A DNA stretch of 64,000 nt from Kerstersia similis (GTDB lineage: Bacteria; Pseudomonadota; Gammaproteobacteria; Burkholderiales; Burkholderiaceae_B), in NCBI RefSeq assembly GCF_965139615.1, contig NZ_CBCSIQ010000018.1:26817-90816 (forward strand). Reading direction: 5' to 3'. Positions 16,150 to 24,116 of this stretch are shown piece by piece. Below the pieces are notes generated by a model that was not told the origin of the DNA, searched no databases, and saw only the letters and a list, made by a program, of their open reading frames with translations. The position numbers and the translations under genes were made by a program. The first letter of the stretch is position 1, and each line of letters begins with the position of its first letter.

Positions 16150-17133
16150 TTACTGAGCGACGTTCATTTGTTGAATGCCAGCCAGCAGCCAGCCGCCTTG
16201 CTCGCTCTTGAACAGGTTCCAGACTTCTTCGAAACGGAAGGCTTCCGCACCCGCTTCTTCACGCAGCATGCCGGAGAAGCGCACGCTGGCCAGGTGGCCG
16301 CCCGAGACTTGCTCCACGCCCAGCAGTTCCGCGTTGAGCAGCACGACCGAGGTTTGACCGCCGGCATTGGCTGCGATCTGCGGACGCAGTTCCGCGAGCA
16401 GATCATCCGTCAGGTATTCACGCAGGGACTCGACGTCACCGCTATCCCACAGCTTCTGGATGGCGACGAACTGGGCCTTGGCGTTCTGCAGGAAGGCATG
16501 AGAGTCGAAATCGGCCGGGATGAACCAGCTGGTATCGACCGGCGCGGCAGCAGCAGCGGCAGCCATAGGCGCGGCAGCGGCAACCGGGGCTGCGGCGGGC
16601 GCCGCAGCAGGTTGCGCAGACTCACGCCACATCGGGGCCGGTTGCTGGCCACCCTGGCCGCCAGCACCTGCACCTGCGCCCTGCATGGCCGGACGAGCAC
16701 CCGCGCTGGCACCGCGCAGACGACGCACGATAAAGAAGATGGCAAAAACAACCAGGCCGATCAGCAGCGCGCTGGAAAGGAACTCAAGCAAGGCGCCGGA
16801 CAGGCCCATGCTGGACAGCAACGCGGCCAGGCCCAGACCGGCGGCGATGCCGGCAATGGGGCCCAGGAAGCGCGACATGCCGCTGCGCGTGGCGGCGCCT
16901 GCCGCCGCACCTGCGGCCGCCGGTGCAGCGGCCGAACGCGCCGTGTTGGCGCCGGTATTGGCCGCCGGCGGCGTGACCGCCTGGCGTTGCTGCATGACAT
17001 TGCTGGATTGACGGCCGAAGCTGCCGCCACCACCCATGCGGCGTGCGTCGGCGTCAAAGGAAGCGCCCAGCATGGCAACGCCGGTCAGGGCGATGACTGC
17101 AGCGGCACAGAATTTCGTAAAACGTCGAGACAT
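16150..17133 (-). CDS. Tim44-like domain membrane protein
   Basis: A 327-residue exported or membrane protein. The start at 17133 has GGGGA eight bases upstream; an in-frame start 10 codons earlier lacks such a site. A signal-like hydrophobic segment (residues 9-28) is followed by a Gly-rich patch (RRMGGGGSFGRQ). Next comes an Ala-rich linker, hydrophobic segments around FLGPIAGIAAGLGLAALLSSM and LLEFLSSALLIGLVVFAIFFIV, a second low-complexity linker, and a C-terminal Tim44/MRPL45-like domain (about residues 205-327, VRFSGMLREEAGAEAFRFEEVWNL). The role in bacteria is unknown. It sits between ubiE and ubiJ but is separated from ubiJ by a terminator. Confidence 0.85.
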   Translation of the reverse strand: MSRRFTKFCAAAVIALTGVAMLGASFDADARRMGGGGSFGRQSSNVMQQRQAVTPPAANTGANTARSAAAPAAAGAAAGAATRSGMSRFLGPIAGIAAGLGLAALLSSMGLSGALLEFLSSALLIGLVVFAIFFIVRRLRGASAGARPAMQGAGAGAGGQGGQQPAPMWRESAQPAAAPAAAPVAAAAPMAAAAAAAPVDTSWFIPADFDSHAFLQNAKAQFVAIQKLWDSGDVESLREYLTDDLLAELRPQIAANAGGQTSVVLLNAELLGVEQVSGGHLASVRFSGMLREEAGAEAFRFEEVWNLFKSEQGGWLLAGIQQMNVAQ

Positions 17134-17601
17134 GGACAATTTCCCCGTATTGGCCCGCCGCACTCGATGCGGCCGACTCTAGAACACCCCCACGCTGCGT
17201 ACGGCCTGCATGGCCCGGATGGGCACATGCGCCTGCAAGCGACATGGCGGAACCCTGCTGGGTTGGTTGCGGATACTGTGATGCTGCGGATCGCGACATC
17301 GGCCAACAACGGTTCCACCCCCCGTTTTCTGGAGGACATGAACCAAGCTTACTAGAAGCTTAATATTTTTGCCAGAGGTGTGATTCCCCGACAAAAAACA
17401 ATGGGCCAGCGATTCCGGCATGACGCGCCGGACGATGGCAGCCAAACCGCATGGTATTTGATGCCCCAGCGTAAGCGAAGCCGGGCACGCACCGGGAGGG
17501 CACGCAAAAAAAAGTCGTTTTATCGTGTTACAGCGTGTCCGGCTGCACCACGGGCAAGGTGCAGCCCAGGCAAGGCACCCGGCAGGCCCGCGCCAGCGCG
17601 T
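17134..17601. other. Intergenic region between the Tim44-like gene and ubiE
   Basis: A 468-base gap without a convincing gene. The part around 17340-17375 is markedly AT-rich for this genome and contains AAGCTT-ACTAG-AAGCTT followed by AATATTTTT, a plausible minus-strand promoter for the Tim44-like gene. At 17541-17566 GGCTGCACC and GGTGCAGCC form a 9-bp hairpin downstream of ubiE. A run of eight T (minus strand) lies about 30 bases further on, too far for a standard terminator. Confidence 0.5.
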
Positions 17602-18396
17602 TCAGTCCAGCCGCACGCCTTCGTGCAAGGCTGCGATCCCTGCTGTCAGGTTGAAATAACGTACCCGCGAGAATCCGACATCGCGCATCATCTGCGCCAG
17701 CGTTTCCTGGTCAGGATGCATGCGGATGGACTCGGCCAGATAGCGATAGCTTTCTTCGTCGTTGGCAATGACCTTGCCCAGGCGCGGCAGCACATTGAAG
17801 GAATACCAGTCGTAGGCCGGCTCCAGCGGTTTGGCGATACGCGAGAACTCCAGCACCAGCAGCTTGCCGCCCGGCTTGAGCACGCGGCGCATCTCCGCGA
17901 GCGCAACATCTTTGTGCGTCATGTTGCGCAGGCCGAAGGCCACGCTGACGCGGTCGAAATACGCATCCGGAAACGGCAGTTTCTCGGCATCGCAGACGGC
18001 AACCGGCAGCACCAGGCCGCTGTCCATCATGCGGTCGCGCCCTACCGACAGCATGGAATCATTGATGTCCGTCAGCCAGACTTCCCCCTGCGGACCCGCG
18101 CGACGCGCAAATGCACGCGCCAGATCTCCCGTGCCGCCGGCGATGTCCAGCACTTTCATGCCGGGACGGATCGCAGCGCGCCCTACCGTGAAGGTTTTCC
18201 ACACACGATGCAAACCGACGGACATCATGTCGTTCATGATGTCATAACGCTTGGCCACCGAATGGAACACGCCTGCCACGCGACGCGCCTTGTCGTGCTC
18301 GGCAACGGTCTCGAAGCCGAAATGGGTAGTGTGATCTGCGGCGCCAGAAGGCGTGCCAGCGTCCGTTGGTGCGGGAGAAATCTGTTTTTCGCTCAT
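17602..18396 (-). CDS. ubiE: Ubiquinone/menaquinone biosynthesis C-methyltransferase UbiE
   Basis: SAM-dependent C-methyltransferase acting on demethoxy- or demethyl-quinol intermediates. The start at 18396 (MSEKQIS) is taken; the frame extends 17 codons further but without family similarity. The 264 residues show FGFETVAEHDKARRVAGVFH, the SAM motif VLDIAGGTGDLAR, and the family signatures AFGLRNMTHKDVALAEMRRVLKPGG and YDWYSFNVLPRLG. It is divergent from phoB and upstream of the Tim44-like, ubiJ and ubiB genes. Confidence 0.96.
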   Translation of the reverse strand: MSEKQISPAPTDAGTPSGAADHTTHFGFETVAEHDKARRVAGVFHSVAKRYDIMNDMMSVGLHRVWKTFTVGRAAIRPGMKVLDIAGGTGDLARAFARRAGPQGEVWLTDINDSMLSVGRDRMMDSGLVLPVAVCDAEKLPFPDAYFDRVSVAFGLRNMTHKDVALAEMRRVLKPGGKLLVLEFSRIAKPLEPAYDWYSFNVLPRLGKVIANDEESYRYLAESIRMHPDQETLAQMMRDVGFSRVRYFNLTAGIAALHEGVRLD

Positions 18397-18574
18397 CCCG
18401 ATATCGTAGCCGATTCCATGCCGGCAGGAAGTATCCGCACCACGCAAATTCCCGCTGCAGGCTGCGATTTTCGCTTCCCGCCCACCGCCTGTCGAACATG
18501 AGGCCGCCTGGCTCGCATCGACATGGCCGCCGATGCTCAGCCGTCCGCTTCCGGCATTTCGTCACAGACCTGAA

Positions 18575-18600
18575 ACATTGCCGCCATATTATGGCAATGT
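18575..18600 (+). promoter_or_regulatory. Inverted repeat upstream of phoB
   Basis: ACATTGCC and GGCAATGT form a perfect 8-bp inverted repeat around CATATTAT, a -10-like element, 40 bases before phoB. It could be an operator or promoter element. A Pho box was looked for immediately upstream (GTCACAGACCTGAAACA), but the match is too weak to call. Confidence 0.35.
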
Positions 18601-18639
18601 CCCCGCCATACGGCGCCTTTTCCTTACTGCCTGATTGCC

Positions 18640-19338
18640 ATGTCCAGCACTATTCTCGTGGTTGAAGATGAACCTGCCATCCAGGAGCTTATCGCCGTCA
18701 ATCTGTCCTTCGCGGGACACAAAGTTCTGCGCGCGTTCAATGTCGAACAGGCGCACACCCTGATCCGTGCCGAACTGCCCGACCTGATCCTGCTCGACTG
18801 GATGCTGCCCGGCGCGTCCGGCCTGAGCATGGCACGCACCCTGCGTGCCGACGAACGCACCCGCAGCGTGCCCATCATCATGCTGACCGCCAAAGGCTCA
18901 GAACAGGACAAGGTGGACGGCCTGGAAGCCGGTGCCGACGACTACATCACCAAGCCATTTTCCCCGAAGGAGCTGATGGCGCGCATCAAGGCCGTGCTGC
19001 GCCGCCGCGCGCCGCAGCTGACCGATGACGTCATCGACGTTTCCGGCCTGCGCCTGGACCCGGTCACGCACCGCCTGACCGGCAATGGCAAGGCGCTGCA
19101 TATCGGCCCTACCGAATTCCGCCTGCTGCACTTTTTCATGACCCATCCGGAACGCGTGTTTTCCCGCGCCCAGCTGCTCGATCAGGTATGGGGCGACCAC
19201 GTCTTCGTTGAAGAACGCACGGTGGATGTGCATATCCGCCGCCTGCGCAAAGCGCTCGAGCCCTCCAGCCACGACGCCCACGTGGAAACGGTGCGCGGCA
19301 GCGGCTACCGCTTCACCAACCAGATCACCAGCAACTGA
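18640..19338 (+). CDS. phoB: Phosphate regulon response regulator PhoB
   Basis: OmpR-family activator of phosphate-starvation genes. The 232 residues comprise a receiver domain with acidic residues ED at 9-10, phospho-acceptor Asp53 in LLDWMLPG and the conserved TKPF lysine. A winged-helix DNA-binding domain (from about residue 128) has the recognition region EERTVDVHIRRLRKAL and the wing GSGYRF. phoR follows after 61 bases. No pst or phoU genes are in the window, so the transport part of the regulon is elsewhere. Confidence 0.95.
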   Translation: MSSTILVVEDEPAIQELIAVNLSFAGHKVLRAFNVEQAHTLIRAELPDLILLDWMLPGASGLSMARTLRADERTRSVPIIMLTAKGSEQDKVDGLEAGADDYITKPFSPKELMARIKAVLRRRAPQLTDDVIDVSGLRLDPVTHRLTGNGKALHIGPTEFRLLHFFMTHPERVFSRAQLLDQVWGDHVFVEERTVDVHIRRLRKALEPSSHDAHVETVRGSGYRFTNQITSN

Positions 19339-19399
19339 GCCGGCGTACGCGCCGGTTTCCGCGCACTGCTGACGCGCCCGAGGCCGCGGCAGTGCGACA

Positions 19400-20713
19400 A
19401 TGGATGCCACTATGATCTGGATACGCACGCTCGCTACCCTGCTTGCCTGGGCTGCAGTCGCCGCACTGGTGCATTGGCGCCTGGGGGGCAACAGCGGCAT
19501 GCTGGTGTTCGCCTGCGGCGCCGGGCTGCAGACCTTCCGGCTGGCCCGCCAGATCCAACGCTTTTCGCAATGGCTCAAAACGCCGGAAAGCGCACCGCCC
19601 TACGCCCTGGGCGTCCTCGATGAAAGCGCGGCCATGCTGTACCGCTACCAGCGCCGCCGCATCCGCGAATTCGAAGAAAACCAGCGCATGCTGCAAGGCA
19701 TGATTGCCGCCGCGCAGGCGCTGCCCGATGGTGCCGTCACCCTCAACGAAAGCCTGCACATCGAATGGTGCAACCGCATGGCGCGCCGCCACCTGGGCCT
19801 GCGGTTGCCGGCCGATCAGGGCCAGTACCTGCTCAATCTGCTGCGCGAACCCGAGTTCGTTGCCTACGCACAACAGGAAGAATGGCCGGAACCGATTCTG
19901 GTGCGTCTGGTGCGCGAAGGCCAGGAACGCCTGATGATGATGCAGCTGGCCGCCTATGCCAGCGACCAGCGCCTGCTGATCACCCGCGATGTCACGCAGA
20001 TAGAAAAACTCGAAACCACGCGGCGCGACTTCGTTGCCAATGTCTCGCATGAACTGCGCACCCCCCTGACCGTCCTGAGCGGATTTCTGGAAACATTGCA
20101 GGATCTGCCCACGGATGCCATCACGCCCGAACAGCGTGAATACTATCTGTCCCTGATGCATGAACAGGCCCAGCGCATGCAGACCATCGTGGCTGACCTG
20201 CTGACGCTGTCCGCACTGGAATCCTCGCCTTCGGCCGACCCCCAGGAAATCTCCGCCACCGACCTGATCCAGGCCGCCAGACTGCAAGCCGAAAGCCTGT
20301 CGTCGGGACGGCACACGTTTTCCTGGCAGATCGACGAGCGCCTGGCCTTGCTGGGCGCAGAAACCGAGCTCAGCTCCGCCTTCACCAACCTGCTGACCAA
20401 TGCCGTCCGCTACACCCCCGACAACGGCACCATAGATGTGTCCTGGCGCCGCCTGCCAGACGGCGGCGCCCAATACAGCGTGCGCGACTCCGGCATAGGC
20501 ATCGCCGCCGTTCATATTCCGCGCCTGACCGAACGCTTCTACCGCGTGGATCGGGGCCGCTCACGCGCCGTCGGTGGCACCGGACTGGGGCTGGCCATCA
20601 CCAAACACATCGCCATGCGGCATGACGCGGAACTGCGCATCGAGAGCAAACCGGGCCATGGCAGCACGTTTTCACTGATTTTCCCCCCGGATCGAGTCGT
20701 GGCCCGGCCCTGA
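19400..20713 (+). CDS. phoR: Phosphate regulon sensor histidine kinase PhoR
   Basis: Membrane-bound kinase/phosphatase for PhoB. The 437 residues begin with a short hydrophobic region (about 6-45) with almost no periplasmic loop, as in other PhoR proteins that sense through Pst/PhoU. A PAS domain (about 100-195) precedes the H-box with His217 (FVANVSHELRTPLTVLSGFLE). The HATPase domain follows (NLLTNAVRYTPDNG, RDSGIG, GGTGLGLAITKH). An alternative ATG lies 4 codons into the frame. Confidence 0.95.
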   Translation: MDATMIWIRTLATLLAWAAVAALVHWRLGGNSGMLVFACGAGLQTFRLARQIQRFSQWLKTPESAPPYALGVLDESAAMLYRYQRRRIREFEENQRMLQGMIAAAQALPDGAVTLNESLHIEWCNRMARRHLGLRLPADQGQYLLNLLREPEFVAYAQQEEWPEPILVRLVREGQERLMMMQLAAYASDQRLLITRDVTQIEKLETTRRDFVANVSHELRTPLTVLSGFLETLQDLPTDAITPEQREYYLSLMHEQAQRMQTIVADLLTLSALESSPSADPQEISATDLIQAARLQAESLSSGRHTFSWQIDERLALLGAETELSSAFTNLLTNAVRYTPDNGTIDVSWRRLPDGGAQYSVRDSGIGIAAVHIPRLTERFYRVDRGRSRAVGGTGLGLAITKHIAMRHDAELRIESKPGHGSTFSLIFPPDRVVARP

Positions 20714-20917
20714 ACCGGCAGGAAAACAACACCCCCCTGGCCCGGGCAAACACCATTCCTGCCTGTTGCAGCAAGGGGCCAGGCGACAAACCGCCCTGCC
20801 CGCCCCTACCGGCATCAGGGGAAGCCCTTATGGGTGCGGCAAAGCGATTACAATGGATCGCTTCCCGACGCGCCCAGCCGACGCGCCGCCACTTCCTCAA
20901 TTAGGCTCTTGTCTGTC

Positions 20918-22126
20918 ATGGCAAATATCGTTCTCTTCGAAAACATCCATCCCAGCGCCCGCGAAGTGTTCAAGCAGGCCGGCCTGACCAACATCGTTTC
21001 GCATGCCATCGCGCTTCCGCCCGATGAGCTGCGTGCGGCTCTGAAGACTGCCGACATCGTCGGTATTCGTTCCCGCACCAACCTCGATGCAGGCCTGCTC
21101 AACGAGTTCCCCAACATCCGTGTGATCGGCTGTTTCTGCATCGGTACCAACCAGGTTGCCCTGGATGTGGCCGCCCAGCGCGGCATTCCGGTCTTCAACG
21201 CGCCGTTCTCCAACACCCGCTCGGTCGCCGAGCTGGTGCTGGCCGAGGCCATCCTGCTGCTGCGCCGCATTCCCGAAAAGAATGATCGCGTGCATGGCGG
21301 CCACTGGGACAAAACGGCCACAGGCGCATTTGAAGCCCGCGGCAAGACGCTGGGTATCGTCGGCTACGGCAACATCGGCTCGCAGGTCAGCACGCTGGCC
21401 GAAAGCCTGGGCATGCGCGTCATTTACCATGACATCGAAGCCAAGCTGCCGCTGGGCAACGCTCGCGCCGCCCTGTCGCTGGATCAGCTGCTGGAAGAAT
21501 CGGATGTCGTGACGCTGCACGTTCCCGGCGGTTCGGGCACGGCCAACATCATCAACGCCGAGCGCCTGGCGCGCACGAAAAAGGGCGCGATCATCATCAA
21601 CGCCTCGCGTGGCACGGTGGTGGATATCGAAGCCCTGCGCGACGCCATCGTCAGCGGCCACATTGCCGGCGCGGCGCTGGACGTGTTCCCGACGGAACCC
21701 AAGGGCCCGAACGAGCCGCTGCAAAGCCCGCTGGTTGGCCTGCCCAACGTCATCCTGACGCCCCACATCGGCGGCAGCACCCAGGAATCCCAGGAAAACA
21801 TCGGCCGCGAAGTGGCAGAAAAGCTGGTGCGCTACTGGCTGAGCGGCACCACCAAGGGCGCCGTCAACTTCCCTGAGCTGCCTTACCTGGAAGCCAATGG
21901 CGAAACCCGTGTCCTGCACATTCACCGCAATGCGCCGGGCGCCGTCAGCGCGCTCAACAACACGCTGGCGGAAAAGGGCTTGAACATCGTCAGCCAGACG
22001 CTGCAAACCAAGGGCCAGCTGGGCTACGTCGTCACCGACGTTGATGGCCCGGTGGGCGATGATGTGCTGGAACTGCTGCGCAGCCACCCGGCCACCATCC
22101 GCGTCGAGCGCGTCGCCATCAACTAA
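20918..22126 (+). CDS. serA: D-3-phosphoglycerate dehydrogenase SerA
   Basis: NAD-dependent first enzyme of phosphorylated serine synthesis. The start is placed at 20918 (MANIVLFENIHP); the open frame continues 28 codons upstream but without conserved sequence. The 402 residues contain the Rossmann motif GYGNIGSQ, the catalytic triad region INASRGTVVD and HIGGSTQESQENIG, and a C-terminal ACT domain (from about residue 335) that binds serine as feedback inhibitor. The size and domains match the E. coli-type enzyme. A strong bidirectional terminator follows the stop. Confidence 0.96.
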   Translation: MANIVLFENIHPSAREVFKQAGLTNIVSHAIALPPDELRAALKTADIVGIRSRTNLDAGLLNEFPNIRVIGCFCIGTNQVALDVAAQRGIPVFNAPFSNTRSVAELVLAEAILLLRRIPEKNDRVHGGHWDKTATGAFEARGKTLGIVGYGNIGSQVSTLAESLGMRVIYHDIEAKLPLGNARAALSLDQLLEESDVVTLHVPGGSGTANIINAERLARTKKGAIIINASRGTVVDIEALRDAIVSGHIAGAALDVFPTEPKGPNEPLQSPLVGLPNVILTPHIGGSTQESQENIGREVAEKLVRYWLSGTTKGAVNFPELPYLEANGETRVLHIHRNAPGAVSALNNTLAEKGLNIVSQTLQTKGQLGYVVTDVDGPVGDDVLELLRSHPATIRVERVAIN

Positions 22127-22138
22127 GCGCCGCTGCAA

Positions 22139-22177
22139 CAAAAATCCCCGCCAGGCTGTACCGGCGGGGATTTTTTT
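22139..22177. terminator. Bidirectional Rho-independent terminator between serA and the CitE-like gene
   Basis: AATCCCCGCC pairs with GGCGGGGATT across a 10-base loop. Seven T follow on the plus strand and five T on the minus strand. It serves both convergent genes. Confidence 0.93.
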
Positions 22178-22191
22178 ATGTGCGTCCGCGT

Positions 22192-23094
22192 TCAGGCAGA
22201 TGCGCGTGCAGCAATCTGCGCGGCGCGGGCCAACAGCACCTCCGCGGCATCCACATGCAGACGCTCCACCAGCACGCCATCCACGACCACCACGCCCAAG
22301 CCTTGCGCCTGGGCCTGCGCCCAGGCTTCGACACGCTTGCGCGCCACCGACACATCGACTTCCGACGGGCTGAATGCCGCGTTCGCAGGCGCCAGCTGCC
22401 GGGGATGAATCAGGGTTTTGCCATCAAAACCCAGCTCGCGGCCCTGCCGGCACATCCTTTCCAGCCCCGCGTCATCTTCCAGGTCGCCGTGCACACCATC
22501 CAGGGCCACGCAGCCCCATGCCCGCGCCGCCAGCACGATTTGCGACAAAGCGAACAGCAGCGGCAGACGATCGGCTCCAGGATGCGCGTCCAGCGCCTTG
22601 GCCAGATCCGATGTCCCGGCGACCAGCGCAGCCACACCCTGCTCGGCAATGGCGTCGGCTCGCAGCACGCCCAGCGGGGTTTCCACCATCACCCAGAGCG
22701 GCAAATCTGCCCGGCATCCTGCCGCCAGCATGGCCTGGCGCGCCTGCTGTACCGCTGCGGCGCTTTCCACCTTGGGCAACAGGATGCCATCAACCGCCTG
22801 CTCTGCCAGCCATGCCAGGTCTTGCTGCCCCCAGGGGGTCGCCAGCGCATTGATACGCACAATGCGCTCACGATAGCCATAGCCCTGCGGCCTGGACAAC
22901 GCCGTACTGATGCGTTGACGCGCCAGCGCCTTGGATTCCGGCGCCACGGCATCTTCCAGATCGAAAATCAGGGTATCCGCATCCAGTGCCCGCGCCTTTT
23001 CCAGCGCACGCTCATTCGCGCCGGAGATATACAGTACCGAACGCCGGGGCCGCAAACGTGCTGCGGCGTCCAGAGTGTTTTGATCCTGCTGCAT
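22192..23094 (-). CDS. HpcH/HpaI aldolase / CitE-like CoA ester lyase
   Basis: A 300-residue TIM-barrel protein of the CitE/malyl-CoA lyase family. Key motifs are the N-terminal PRRSVLYISGANERALEKA and DTLIFDLEDAVAPESKALARQ (Mg and CoA region), LPKVESAAAV, MVETPLGVL, and GFDGKTLIHPRQL near the C-terminus. The family cleaves malyl-, citramalyl- or citryl-CoA, or hydrolyses malyl-CoA. No CitD or CitF genes are present, so it is not part of a citrate lyase complex, and the substrate cannot be named. The tauE-like gene lies upstream on the same strand, 52 bases away. Confidence 0.85.
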   Translation of the reverse strand: MQQDQNTLDAAARLRPRRSVLYISGANERALEKARALDADTLIFDLEDAVAPESKALARQRISTALSRPQGYGYRERIVRINALATPWGQQDLAWLAEQAVDGILLPKVESAAAVQQARQAMLAAGCRADLPLWVMVETPLGVLRADAIAEQGVAALVAGTSDLAKALDAHPGADRLPLLFALSQIVLAARAWGCVALDGVHGDLEDDAGLERMCRQGRELGFDGKTLIHPRQLAPANAAFSPSEVDVSVARKRVEAWAQAQAQGLGVVVVDGVLVERLHVDAAEVLLARAAQIAARASA

Positions 23095-23146
23095 GCTTCC
23101 GCTGCCCTCCCTCTAATCCCTATCCCGTTATTGGTTCGCTTCAGCC

Positions 23147-23944
23147 TTACAGGATGAAGTTCAAGCCCACGCACAGCAACAGCACGGCAAACAGCTTTTT
23201 CAGCATGACCGGAGACAGCTTGTGCGCCAGCTTGACGCCCAGACCAGCAGAAAACATGCTGGTCACGGCAATGCCGACCAAGGCGGGCAGATAAATGAAA
23301 CCGAAGCTGTGCGGCGGCCGGTTGGGCTCGCTCCAGCCGAAGTAGATGAACGACAAGGCGCCAAAAATGGCAATGGGCATCCCGCAGGCGGCGGATGTAC
23401 CGACGGCTTGCTGCATGGGCAAACGGCGCCAGGACAACAGCGGCACCGTCAGGGACCCACCGCCGATGCCAAAAATCGAGGACGCGCAGCCAACCACCGT
23501 TCCGCTGATGCCCAGCCACAGCTTGCTAGGCTGGCGGAAGGGTTGGCCTGCCGCATTCTTGGTGCCCAGGCCGAAATACAGCTGGACGGACATGCAGATG
23601 GCGAAGATACCGATCACCAATTGCAAATCGGCGCCCGGCAACAGCGATGCTACCCGGCCACCCAGCACGGCCCCGACCAGCAGGCCTATCGTCATCCAGC
23701 GCACCAGGTACCAGTTGATCGCGCCGCGCTTCTGATGCCCGGAAATGGAATTGATGGAGGTGAAAACGATGGTCGCCAGCGATGTGCCGACCGCCATGTG
23801 GGTCAGGACGTTCGGATCCAGCCCCTGAGCCGTAAAGCTATAGACAAGCACCGGGACGATGATCAGGCCGCCACCGATGCCAAACAGGCCGGCCAGCACA
23901 CCAGAAAACACCCCCAGCACCAGGTAAAGCAAAAAAGTCAGCAT
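23147..23944 (-). CDS. TauE/SafE family sulfite/organosulfonate exporter
   Basis: Inner-membrane protein of 265 residues with about eight hydrophobic helices. Both family repeats are visible: GVLAGLFGIGGGLIIVPVLV near the N-terminus and ASSIFGIGGGSLTVPLLSWR in the middle. The start at 23944 (MLTFLLYLVLGVFSG) is taken; upstream residues in the frame are not conserved. Members export sulfite, sulfoacetate or related compounds, but many are uncharacterised. Close to it are a periplasmic rhodanese and a YeeE-type transporter, which makes a sulfur role plausible. It is divergent from the large secreted nuclease gene. Confidence 0.85.
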   Translation of the reverse strand: MLTFLLYLVLGVFSGVLAGLFGIGGGLIIVPVLVYSFTAQGLDPNVLTHMAVGTSLATIVFTSINSISGHQKRGAINWYLVRWMTIGLLVGAVLGGRVASLLPGADLQLVIGIFAICMSVQLYFGLGTKNAAGQPFRQPSKLWLGISGTVVGCASSIFGIGGGSLTVPLLSWRRLPMQQAVGTSAACGMPIAIFGALSFIYFGWSEPNRPPHSFGFIYLPALVGIAVTSMFSAGLGVKLAHKLSPVMLKKLFAVLLLCVGLNFIL

Positions 23945-24116
23945 AATCAGCGCATTCCAAATAAAAGCCCGGGTGGCGCCCCATGGCGGCTTTGCCAGGC
24001 ACGACGCCCTCGACCCGGGGACATGCAGCATCTTAACGCCATGCGGCTGCCACATGCTGCGGTGATTTAACGTCCTTGTCACCCACGCCGTTTACTTTGC
24101 GGATTCCCAGGATGCC

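Noticed and set aside
17179..17445. Minus-strand 88-codon frame between the Tim44-like gene and ubiE
   Set aside because: TTG start, no ribosome-binding site, no family resemblance, and it crosses the AT-rich stretch that looks like a promoter.
18561..18577. Possible Pho box upstream of phoB
   Set aside because: GTCACAGACCTGAAACA has only a partial resemblance to two CTGTCAT repeats with 11-base spacing; too weak to call.
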